Shown in pieces: positions 1 to 5,358 of a stretch of DNA of 5,468 nucleotides; position 1 is the first letter of the stretch; each line of letters begins with the position of its first letter. A program made the position numbers and the translations under genes. The notes under the pieces are model-generated. The model was not told where the DNA came from, searched no databases, and was given only the letters and a program-made list of their open reading frames with translations. Source of the stretch: an uncultured candidate division Zixibacteria bacterium (lineage in GTDB: Bacteria > Zixibacteria > MSB-5A5 > GN15 > FEB-12); the NCBI GenBank assembly GCA_913009765.1, contig CAJVYT010000304.1:1-5468 (forward strand). The letters are read 5' to 3'.

Positions 1-63
1 TTTTTAATGATACGGCGACCACCGAGATCTACACTCTTTCCCTACACGACGCTCTTCCGATCT
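1..63 (+). other. Illumina P5/TruSeq universal adapter, with T5 run outside it (sequencing artefact)
   Basis: Bases 6-63 match the 58-base Illumina universal (P5 side) adapter without a mismatch, from AATGATACGGCGACC to GCTCTTCCGATCT. Bases 1-5 are TTTTT, which read from the insert outwards are an A run after the adapter, typical of a read running past the end of its template. Read in that direction this is read-2 read-through of a short insert. None of it is genomic. Organismal sequence begins at base 64. The minus-strand glycosyltransferase frame continues into the adapter and stops there, so any protein predicted across the junction has a false C-terminus. Confidence 0.99.
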
Positions 64-772
64 CAAAAAATCCAATAATGCTTACATTGTCTTCCAGTTT
101 TAATTCTTTAACTATATTTTTCAACTGCTTTTCCATTGACCCTGCCCCCCCCATCGTGAGTTTGAACGATGGAAACTTATCTCTCACTATTGCAACTGTT
201 TTTAGAAGTATATCGGGAGCATAAACAGATTCTAATTGTTTTAAATAAACAGCAGAAATGTTATCGGTTTTTGGAAATTCAAATATCTGTTTTGGTATTT
301 GTACTCCAAACGGAACAACAGAAATCTTGTCAGATGTAGTAGGGAGTAGTTCAATAGTTGTTTTCTTCAACGATTCAGAGGTTGAAGTGATTCTTGTAGC
401 TTTAGATAAAATTCTTGTAACCAATAACTTATTAAAAAAAGAGTTTGGTGCTTCGGTAACGTCAGAACCCCATACAGAAACTACCATAGGTTTAAATTTG
501 GTTTTGATACCCCATAATCCATGCCCTCCGGCAAAATGAACATGGATAATATCCGGCTTGAATTCTAAGGCTGTTTGTGCTGCTTTAGATGCATATTTTA
601 CATAAGATAGTTTTCCGGATTTTGGAAAAGTAACGACATCGATGCCATCTATCTTTTCATCTCCTAAGCTCACAACACGTACATTAAAGCCTCTATCAGA
701 AAGTGCTTTAGACCATTTATACACATGCGTCGAGCCGGCGTAGCCGAAAATTATAATTCGCTTTTGAGACAT
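64..772 (-). CDS. GT4-type glycosyltransferase, 3'-truncated at contig end
   Basis: Probable retaining GT-B glycosyltransferase (family GT4), moving a sugar from a nucleotide donor onto a cell-surface glycan precursor at the cytoplasmic side. Residues 1-236 are native; from 237 on the frame reads [11 protein letters not shown], which is translated adapter. Visible GT4 features are the N-terminal Rossmann strand KRIIIFGYAG (4-13), the KPDIIHVHFAGGHG segment, VVSVWGSDV, the linker strand KISVVPFGV, and the start of the donor domain with LTMGGAG (205-211) and LEDNVSIIGF. The C-terminal part that carries the E-x7-E donor-binding motif is missing because the contig ends, not because the gene is known to be broken. 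Family members are usually about 350-400 residues. The ATG at 772 is the only sensible start, since the first beta strand begins at residue 4, but it has no Shine-Dalgarno sequence. A G8 run lies at 145-152. Acceptor and sugar are unknown. Confidence 0.88.
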
Positions 773-776
773 GTAA

Positions 777-807
777 CAAACTAAATAATCGTACGATGAG
801 AAGTCAA
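777..807 (-). promoter_or_regulatory. Possible Bacteroidota-type promoter for the GT4 gene
   Basis: On the minus strand, TTG (807-805) is followed after exactly 20 bases by TTAGTTTG (784-777), one mismatch from the Bacteroidota -7 consensus TAnnTTTG. The spacing fits the known -33/-7 arrangement. Transcription would then begin at or next to the ATG at 772, giving a leaderless or nearly leaderless message. This agrees with the absence of a ribosome binding site. It also reads as a weak sigma70-like site (TTGACT, 17 bases, TTAGTT). The assignment is inference from motif matching only. Confidence 0.35.
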
Positions 808-828
808 GATATATAAAATATTTTCTAA

Positions 829-859
829 TTGTGTGTGATATTGATATTATCTATATTTG
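829..859 (+). promoter_or_regulatory. Possible Bacteroidota-type promoter for the GNAT-deacetylase genes
   Basis: TTG at 829-831 is followed after 20 bases by TATATTTG at 852-859, a full match to the TAnnTTTG -7 element of Bacteroidota. Transcription would start near 866, giving a leader of about 29 bases before the preferred GTG at 895. A second, poorer pair lies downstream: TTG at 841-843 and ATTATTTG at 865-872, inside the inverted-repeat arm. The motif is short and the region is AT-rich, so this is a suggestion from sequence alone. Confidence 0.42.
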
Positions 860-883
860 CATAAATTATTTGTTACGTGTGGC

Positions 884-888
884 AGGAG
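884..888 (+). promoter_or_regulatory. Ribosome binding site that sets the GNAT start
   Basis: AGGAG at 884-888 is six bases before GTG at 895. The longer open frame starts at GTG 877, which would place this site inside the coding sequence and has no comparable site in front of it. GTG 895 is therefore the better start. It removes six residues (MWQEQS) that are not part of the first GNAT strand. Confidence 0.7.
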
Positions 889-894
889 CAAAGT

Positions 895-1989
895 GTGGAA
901 GTTCGATTAATTAAAGATGGTGAAGCTGAAAAGTGTAATGATCTTCATAATAGATGGTATAAAACAAACAGAACTCTTAAACAATGGCATTGGGTTTTTC
1001 TGCAAAATTCATATGAACCTGATAAACCTCTTTATACCGTTGCGGTTGACAATGACAATATCGTAGGAACTCAGACTTTTATCCCTATAAAAATGATTGA
1101 TGAAAACGGAATCTTTTGGACAGCAAAATCAGAAGGGACATTAGTTGATCCCGCATATAGAGGAAAACAAATATTCAAAAAAATGTATGACTTGTTTTTT
1201 GATTATGCTGAAAAAAATAAATTTGTGTATATTTGGGGGTTTACTACCGCAACAAAAGCATTAGAACGAATAAATTTTAAAATTCCATTTAAGACTACTC
1301 AAATATTTTTACCGTTTTCTTCTAGAGCAGTATCAATGCTAAGTAAAACTGATACCAAAAGTATAATAACCTTAATGTATAAGATCGGTCTTGGGTGTAC
1401 TCGTATTGTATCATCTACTAAATTGATTATGAACAAACCTGGGAAACAAGATTCTATAACTATCAAAACATTAGTTAAAGCTCCACAGGAAGTAGGAGAT
1501 GTCTGCCAAAAATTTATTGATACCTACGGTGGAAAAACAATCTATAGAGATTCAGAGTATTTTCAATGGAGGATTTTTGAAAATCCTTACGTCAAAGGTG
1601 TTTTTAAAACAATATATGTTGACAGCGAATTAGTTGGTTGGGTTGTCTATTCGTTAGGTGACGATGGTATCGGATGCCTTGTAGATGTTTTAGTTGTTCA
1701 GGATAAAAATAGAAAGTTTACAATTGAATATCTATTGAAACGATTGATTTATGAAGCTGTAATCGGAACAAGAGATATGGGTGCTACAGGTATTAGAGGT
1801 TGGCATGTTACAAATCACCCTTTTGATTTGCTTATTAAAAAAGTTGCTAAATCCTTAGGGTTTTATCACTTTCAAAGAGGGTATGCTGCTGTTATTTATT
1901 CTACTCAATCAGCAGAAGAAAGACCATCGCATGACCTGTTCAATGATTGGTATATCAGCCGTATATTTACAGAAGGAGTACTTGGTTGA
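895..1989 (+). CDS. GNAT-family N-acyltransferase, surface-glycan locus
   Basis: Predicted 364-residue cytoplasmic acyltransferase of the GNAT superfamily, transferring an acetyl or other acyl group from a CoA thioester, probably to an amino sugar or glycan precursor. The N-terminal half has the GNAT core. Strand IVGTQTFIP leads to EGTLVDPAYRGKQIF, whose R89-G90-K91-Q92 is the pyrophosphate-binding loop of motif A, with Q92 where glycine is usual. It continues into helix FKKMYDLFFDYA and strand FVYIWGF. The C-terminal half contains YFQWRIFENP (222-231) and ELVGWVVYS, then a second GNAT-like alpha/beta part, so this is a long, two-lobed member rather than a single 150-residue domain. GTG 895 is chosen because of AGGAG six bases upstream. 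The stop overlaps the start of the deacetylase-like gene by four bases (TTGA), implying translational coupling. Substrate is unknown; a FemAB-like aminoacyl transferase relative is a less likely alternative. Confidence 0.82.
   Translation: MEVRLIKDGEAEKCNDLHNRWYKTNRTLKQWHWVFLQNSYEPDKPLYTVAVDNDNIVGTQTFIPIKMIDENGIFWTAKSEGTLVDPAYRGKQIFKKMYDLFFDYAEKNKFVYIWGFTTATKALERINFKIPFKTTQIFLPFSSRAVSMLSKTDTKSIITLMYKIGLGCTRIVSSTKLIMNKPGKQDSITIKTLVKAPQEVGDVCQKFIDTYGGKTIYRDSEYFQWRIFENPYVKGVFKTIYVDSELVGWVVYSLGDDGIGCLVDVLVVQDKNRKFTIEYLLKRLIYEAVIGTRDMGATGIRGWHVTNHPFDLLIKKVAKSLGFYHFQRGYAAVIYSTQSAEERPSHDLFNDWYISRIFTEGVLG
1973..1988 (+). promoter_or_regulatory. Ribosome binding site and TTG start of the deacetylase-like gene
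   Basis: AAGGAG at 1973-1978 is seven bases before TTG 1986-1988. This TTG overlaps the TGA stop of the GNAT gene (1987-1989) as TTGA. The longest open frame begins at another TTG (1947), but that codon has no ribosome binding site and would overlap the upstream gene by 43 bases. TTG 1986 is therefore preferred. Confidence 0.75.
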
Positions 1990-3395
1990 ACTCCGCACGC
2001 ATTGATTATATTAAGAAACAAATTGAAAACCATATACGGTTATTCTTTTCAAAAGAAATTGTGGAACATTTTAATGATACAATTGTCAGATTTCTTCCCT
2101 ATGATGAAGCTGTTCATGTTAGAAAGAACCAAATAGTAATTCCTGTTGATATTAGAGCGGAACTCCAACCCGATGATATATACCAAGTAGATTTCAACAA
2201 TACAAAACTTATATTATGGAATAAGCTTCCTAAGCCAACAGGTGAAGGGTGGACTCCATTACAAAATGAATCAGCACCTTTATGGTATCAGCATGTGTCA
2301 GGAACATTAATTCCTACATGGAATTTATTTGGAAATCTCTTTAATTTACTAACAGCTCAAGAAGAAATTGAATTGACAAAACGTGATGAGCATGGTCGAT
2401 TTTCATCTTTAGACAGTCCGAGATTAAAAAGTGGATTACTAGAAGTACCGGCGTTTAATGAAGCTGTAGCTGTACTCGTTGGTGCACTTGGTGGTATGGT
2501 AGAAAATTGTAAACCTAATTTTGAACTTAAAGACTTGGTGAAACCACCTGTTGTAGTACTTTCTCACGATTGTGATGTTCTTTATGGAAATGATTTTTGG
2601 ACTCAAATAGTTAGAGCTTACAGAGTACTTCTCCCGCTAACTCGTTTTCGCTTACCCCGAATAGGAAACTTATGGTGGATAATTCGTAATTATGTAACAC
2701 CAAAAAGATTTTATTTTGACAATGTAAAAGGTATGATTGACATCGAAAGAAATTTCGGCTATACATCCACTTTTTATCTTATTAATGGAGAATATGGAAG
2801 ATTCGGAACAAGAAGCGGAATCAAGGGAATTATAGATTTAGCTAAAATTGTCCCTGATGGTTGGGACTTAGGAATGCATTATAATTACAATACTTTTCTC
2901 AAGGAAGATTTGTTCCATTCACAAAGAAATGAATTGCAGGATGAATTATCTATTCCAATTCAAGCGGGAAGAGCCCATTACTTAAAGTTTGATTCTCAAA
3001 AATCATTTTCATTCTTAGCATCAAATGGCATTGAAGTAGATGAATCACTCGGATATGTCAAACGAATTGGGTACAGAGCAGGTCTTGGTGGATGTTTTCA
3101 GCCGTATGATCTGAAAAATGATAAGACTATTGATTTATGGGAAATTCCAATTGTAGTAATGGATGCTTGTATAGTGCAACAATATGGAAAAGATGCAATC
3201 ACAGCCTTTCAAAAGATGATTGAACATATAAAATCTATTGGTGGTGCCTTGAGTATAATTTTTCATCCGGGGCAGTTCTATAATCCAGAACACAGCACTA
3301 TGCTTGGAATATACCATAAATTACTTATGGAATGTCGTCATGCAGGAGTAGAATCAAAAACAGCTCTTTCATTATTAAAAGAAGTCAAACAATAA
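1986..3395 (+). CDS. Polysaccharide deacetylase-like protein (divergent CE4/NodB fold)
   Basis: Predicted 469-residue protein whose C-terminal half resembles CE4 carbohydrate deacetylases, metal-dependent enzymes that remove N- or O-acetyl groups from glycans. S193-H194-D195-C196-D197 sits where canonical CE4 proteins have TFDDG, and where the subgroup it resembles usually has THDVD. GMHYNYNT (296-303) matches the histidine motif (GLHxSYNT-like). The conserved R329-A-H331-YLKFD and Y363-R-A-G blocks and IIFHPGQF (H427) follow. The N-terminal region (about 1-190) ends in D134-E-H-G-R-F, a helper domain commonly found ahead of this catalytic domain. I see no convincing signal peptide or membrane helix, so it may act in the cytoplasm on a lipid-linked or nucleotide-bound precursor. 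Its start overlaps the GNAT stop, so acyl transfer and deacylation may act on the same glycan. Activity is inferred; the substrate is unknown. Confidence 0.8.
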   Translation: MNSARIDYIKKQIENHIRLFFSKEIVEHFNDTIVRFLPYDEAVHVRKNQIVIPVDIRAELQPDDIYQVDFNNTKLILWNKLPKPTGEGWTPLQNESAPLWYQHVSGTLIPTWNLFGNLFNLLTAQEEIELTKRDEHGRFSSLDSPRLKSGLLEVPAFNEAVAVLVGALGGMVENCKPNFELKDLVKPPVVVLSHDCDVLYGNDFWTQIVRAYRVLLPLTRFRLPRIGNLWWIIRNYVTPKRFYFDNVKGMIDIERNFGYTSTFYLINGEYGRFGTRSGIKGIIDLAKIVPDGWDLGMHYNYNTFLKEDLFHSQRNELQDELSIPIQAGRAHYLKFDSQKSFSFLASNGIEVDESLGYVKRIGYRAGLGGCFQPYDLKNDKTIDLWEIPIVVMDACIVQQYGKDAITAFQKMIEHIKSIGGALSIIFHPGQFYNPEHSTMLGIYHKLLMECRHAGVESKTALSLLKEVKQ

Positions 3396-3443
3396 TCTTA
3401 CCTCAAAACAATTTATTGCTGATTTTAGTTCAATTTTTATTAT

Positions 3444-3473
3444 GCCATCTTAAATGGCTCGGTTTTATAATTG
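3444..3473 (+). terminator. Weak hairpin in the gap between deacetylase-like and GT2 genes
   Basis: GCCAT (3444-3448) and ATGGC (3454-3458) can form a five-pair stem with a five-base loop, followed by TCGGTTTTATAATTG. The stem is short and the T run is not directly adjacent, so it would be at best a leaky terminator. The TATAAT at 3466-3471 just after it could instead be a -10 element for the GT2 gene, but I find no convincing partner upstream. The 107-base gap shows nothing else. Confidence 0.22.
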
Positions 3474-3502
3474 TTGATTAAATATTAAAGAAATGATATG
3501 AT

Positions 3503-4195
3503 ATGAATATGAATGCTGAAATAAATCAATTTTCGGTTTTGGTTGTTGTACCGGCATATAATGCTGCCGAGTATATACCTGAACTGTCAAAACGTCTTCG
3601 AAAATATGTCTGTGATTCAAATTTATTATTTATAAATGACGGTTCAAAAGATAACACCCTCAAACTGTTAAAAGAACATAATTTGAATCATATTAATTTT
3701 ATTCATAATAAAGGTAAAGGAGCTGCATTGAAAGCAGCATTTGAATACGCTATTGAAAATAACTACCGCTCGGTTTTAACCATTGATGCCGATTTACAGC
3801 ATCTTCCCGAAGATATACCAAAATTCTTTGCCTTAGATAACGGCAAACGGCTTATCATGGGAACCCGTGATATTTCTATGGACAAGGATATGCCTTTTCA
3901 AAGATGGCTGACCAATAACCTGACCTTTCTTATTATTTCTATTTTTTCGACTCAAAGAGTTCGTGACAGTCAATCCGGTTATCGACTTATCCCGACTGAA
4001 CTATTAAAAGCATTGAGGTTAAAAACTATCGGATATGATTTTGAATCGGAGATGTTGTTTAAAGCAGGTGTTGTCGGATGTGAAGTATCAGAGGTTATGA
4101 TAGAAACTATTTATGACGGGTCGACTTCTTATATCAACCCGTTTAAAGTGACATTGCGATTTGTGAGACAAATATGGAAGAGGATATGGGCATGA
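3503..4195 (+). CDS. GT2 glycosyltransferase, DPM1-like, single domain
   Basis: A complete 230-residue GT-A fold glycosyltransferase of family GT2, resembling bacterial polyprenyl-phosphate sugar synthases (DPM1 group). These move a sugar from a nucleotide donor to a lipid phosphate or glycan on the inner face of the membrane. Motifs in order are VVVPAYNA (14-21), LFINDGSKDNT (42-52, nucleotide-binding D46), NKGKGAALKAAFEYA (69-83), the metal-binding D95-A-D97 in TIDADLQH, RDSQSGYRLIP (154-164) and YDFESEML (178-185). There are no C-terminal membrane helices, only a short hydrophobic stretch (139-149), so it is a peripheral enzyme. The start at ATG 3503 has no clear Shine-Dalgarno sequence; an in-frame ATG at 3509 is an alternative. 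The stop overlaps the TPR gene start as ATGA, suggesting coupling. The sugar cannot be told from sequence. Confidence 0.9.
   Translation: MNMNAEINQFSVLVVVPAYNAAEYIPELSKRLRKYVCDSNLLFINDGSKDNTLKLLKEHNLNHINFIHNKGKGAALKAAFEYAIENNYRSVLTIDADLQHLPEDIPKFFALDNGKRLIMGTRDISMDKDMPFQRWLTNNLTFLIISIFSTQRVRDSQSGYRLIPTELLKALRLKTIGYDFESEMLFKAGVVGCEVSEVMIETIYDGSTSYINPFKVTLRFVRQIWKRIWA
4179..4194 (+). promoter_or_regulatory. Ribosome binding site and ATG that set the TPR lipoprotein start
   Basis: AGAGGA at 4179-4184 lies seven bases before ATG 4192-4194, which overlaps the GT2 stop (TGA 4193-4195) as ATGA. In-frame ATGs at 4174 and 4186 lie before or too close to this site, and would put acidic residues ahead of the signal peptide. 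ATG 4192 gives a proper MIKSK n-region. Confidence 0.7.
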
Positions 4196-5031
4196 TAAAA
4201 TCAAAATATATTGTAGCTATGTTAATAGCTTTGTGTACCTTAGGTTGTTCAAAGGGAATTTCAGATGCGGAGAAGATGAACAACAAGGGAATCGATGACT
4301 TTCATCGAGGGCATTATGAAAAGGCTCTTGAGGAATTTTCTCAAGCGATAATACTTGATTCTTCAGATGCTCGGATGTTCAATAATCGGGGGTTGGTGTA
4401 CCATACTTTAGGTGAATACAAAAAAGCATTGGCTGATTATGCCCATGCGTTATCTCTTAAAGCCGACTTTTATGAAGTTTATAATAACACTGCCTTGACA
4501 TATACCCAACTTGAAAAATATGACTCAGCAATTTTTTATTACAGTATAGCAATTCAGTTTGATTCTACTGATAAAGAATTATTTGCCAATAGAGGAGATG
4601 CCTATTATCAGGCGAATCAATTTGTAAATGCTGTTCGTGATTTCAAAAAAGCGATAGAACTTTATCCGAATTATATTGAAGCGTATAACAACCTTGCTAT
4701 GACATATCTTGAACAGGAAGATTATTATAATGCCTTGGAATCAATCAACGAAGCTTTGCGAATTGACCCGACTTACGCTCAGGGATATATTAATCGGGCA
4801 AAAATTTATTATGAAGCGGGAGAATATGAGCTGGCTGTCAAAGATTGCGACAATGCTATTCACGAAAGCAAACATATCTATGAAGCATACCTGAACAAGG
4901 GTGTTGCTCTAGAAAAACTTAAAAGAAATAATGAAGCTGTCAATGCTTTTAAGTTATATATAGAATTTGCACCTGATAATGACAAGTTTATCCCAATGGC
5001 ACTCGAGAAGATAAAACATCTCTCGAAATAA
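4192..5031 (+). CDS. TPR-repeat lipoprotein, seven TPR units
   Basis: Predicted 279-residue exported lipoprotein made almost wholly of tetratricopeptide repeats, so a protein-interaction scaffold and not an enzyme. The N-terminus has a basic MIKSK, a hydrophobic stretch YIVAMLIALCTLG and C19 as likely lipid attachment site. The lipobox is imperfect, with T at -3 instead of the usual leucine and G at -1. Seven contiguous 34-residue TPR units follow without gaps at 26-59, 60-93, 94-127, 128-161, 162-195, 196-229 and 230-263. They show the usual G/A8, Y11, A20, F24 and A27 pattern, for example KGIDDFHRGHYEKALEEF. A 16-residue closing helix completes the array. Translation is probably coupled to the GT2 gene through the ATGA overlap. 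Homologues occur widely with many roles; a link to glycan export or assembly is only suggested by position. Confidence 0.9.
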   Translation: MIKSKYIVAMLIALCTLGCSKGISDAEKMNNKGIDDFHRGHYEKALEEFSQAIILDSSDARMFNNRGLVYHTLGEYKKALADYAHALSLKADFYEVYNNTALTYTQLEKYDSAIFYYSIAIQFDSTDKELFANRGDAYYQANQFVNAVRDFKKAIELYPNYIEAYNNLAMTYLEQEDYYNALESINEALRIDPTYAQGYINRAKIYYEAGEYELAVKDCDNAIHESKHIYEAYLNKGVALEKLKRNNEAVNAFKLYIEFAPDNDKFIPMALEKIKHLSK

Positions 5032-5100
5032 ACATAGTTCTGTCCTACAGATTTTATTGCTTCCAATTCGGGTACTTGGTTGAATAATTTCCGCTCTCTC

Positions 5101-5130
5101 ACTGACAGGGTGTGTCAGTTTAATTTTATT
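5101..5130 (+). terminator. Rho-independent terminator after the TPR lipoprotein gene
   Basis: ACTGACA (5101-5107) and TGTCAGT (5113-5119) form a perfect seven-pair stem around the loop GGGTG. TTAATTTTATT follows at 5120-5130. It sits 70 bases after the TPR stop and well before ssb, so it would end the glycan-associated transcript. The stem is short and moderately AT-rich, so efficiency may be limited. Confidence 0.6.
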
Positions 5131-5146
5131 GACTATCGCATCACAC

Positions 5147-5175
5147 TTGCATCGTGAAAAAATCGGTTGTATATT
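5147..5175 (+). promoter_or_regulatory. Candidate ssb promoter
   Basis: TTGCAT (5147-5152) and TATATT (5170-5175) are separated by 17 bases, a sigma70-like arrangement with five of six matches in the -10 box. TGGCTTTG at 5175-5182 is an alternative, one-mismatch Bacteroidota -7 element but without a well-placed -33. Either would start ssb transcription downstream of the terminator at 5101-5130, leaving a leader of some 60 bases. Confidence 0.3.
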
Positions 5176-5248
5176 GGCTTTGAGAAAATTAATACATCCT
5201 CTTTAGATAAACCGATAAATAGAGGAAGATGAAAACAGAAAGGGAATT

Positions 5249-5358
5249 ATGTCAGTAAATAAAGCAATTTTAATAGGGAGACTTGGTAAAGATCCCGAAC
5301 TTCGCTATACATCGGGCGGTAAAGCGGTTGCCTCGTTTTCACTTGCTACGTCAGAACG
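5249..5358 (+). CDS. ssb: Single-stranded DNA-binding protein, 3'-truncated at contig end
   Basis: This is the N-terminus of bacterial SSB, the tetrameric OB-fold protein that coats single-stranded DNA in replication, recombination and repair. The native 36 residues, [20 protein letters not shown] followed by [16 protein letters not shown], match the conserved first strands of SSB (E. coli has VNKVILVGNLGQDPEVRY, then ANITLATSE). The frame then reads adapter as RDRKSVV and stops at 5378-5380, so the last seven residues of the 43-codon frame are artificial, apart from two native bases of codon 37. Full-length SSB is usually 110-180 residues, so most of the OB fold and the acidic tail are off the contig. 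AGGGA at 5241-5245 lies three bases before the ATG, closer than the usual spacing. It is a housekeeping gene and probably unrelated to the glycan genes. Confidence 0.95.

Larger units (their letters stand above)
769..880. repeat. 12-bp inverted repeat (11/12) bordering both divergent reading frames
   Basis: ACATGTAACAAA at 769-780 and TTTGTTACGTGT at 869-880 are reverse complements except at one position. The inner eight bases, GTAACAAA and TTTGTTAC, match exactly. Each copy of TTTGTTAC reads towards its own gene. On the minus strand it lies directly before the ATG at 772. On the plus strand it lies directly before the GTG at 877, the upstream end of the GNAT frame. The arrangement could be a shared regulator site, two copies of a promoter element, or chance in AT-rich DNA. 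Confidence 0.45.

Noticed and set aside
258..539. Open frame of 93 codons on the plus strand
   Set aside because: It is antisense to the well-supported GT4 gene, has no ribosome binding site and encodes nothing recognisable.
877..894. GTG 877 as start of the GNAT gene
   Set aside because: There is no ribosome binding site in front of it, while AGGAG is ideally placed for GTG 895.
3135..3317. 60-codon minus-strand frame
   Set aside because: It lies wholly opposite the deacetylase-like gene and has no domain or start signal.
4709..4894. 61-codon plus-strand frame
   Set aside because: It is an out-of-phase reading of the TPR repeats, which are clearly coding in the other frame.
4878..5102. 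74-codon minus-strand frame running into the terminator region
   Set aside because: It mostly mirrors the end of the TPR gene, with no ribosome binding site and no recognisable family.
5229..5258. Nine-codon leader frame (MKTERELCQ) overlapping the ssb start, preceded by AGAGGA
   Set aside because: The purine-rich site is too close to that ATG, the peptide has no meaningful composition, and such short frames are common by chance.
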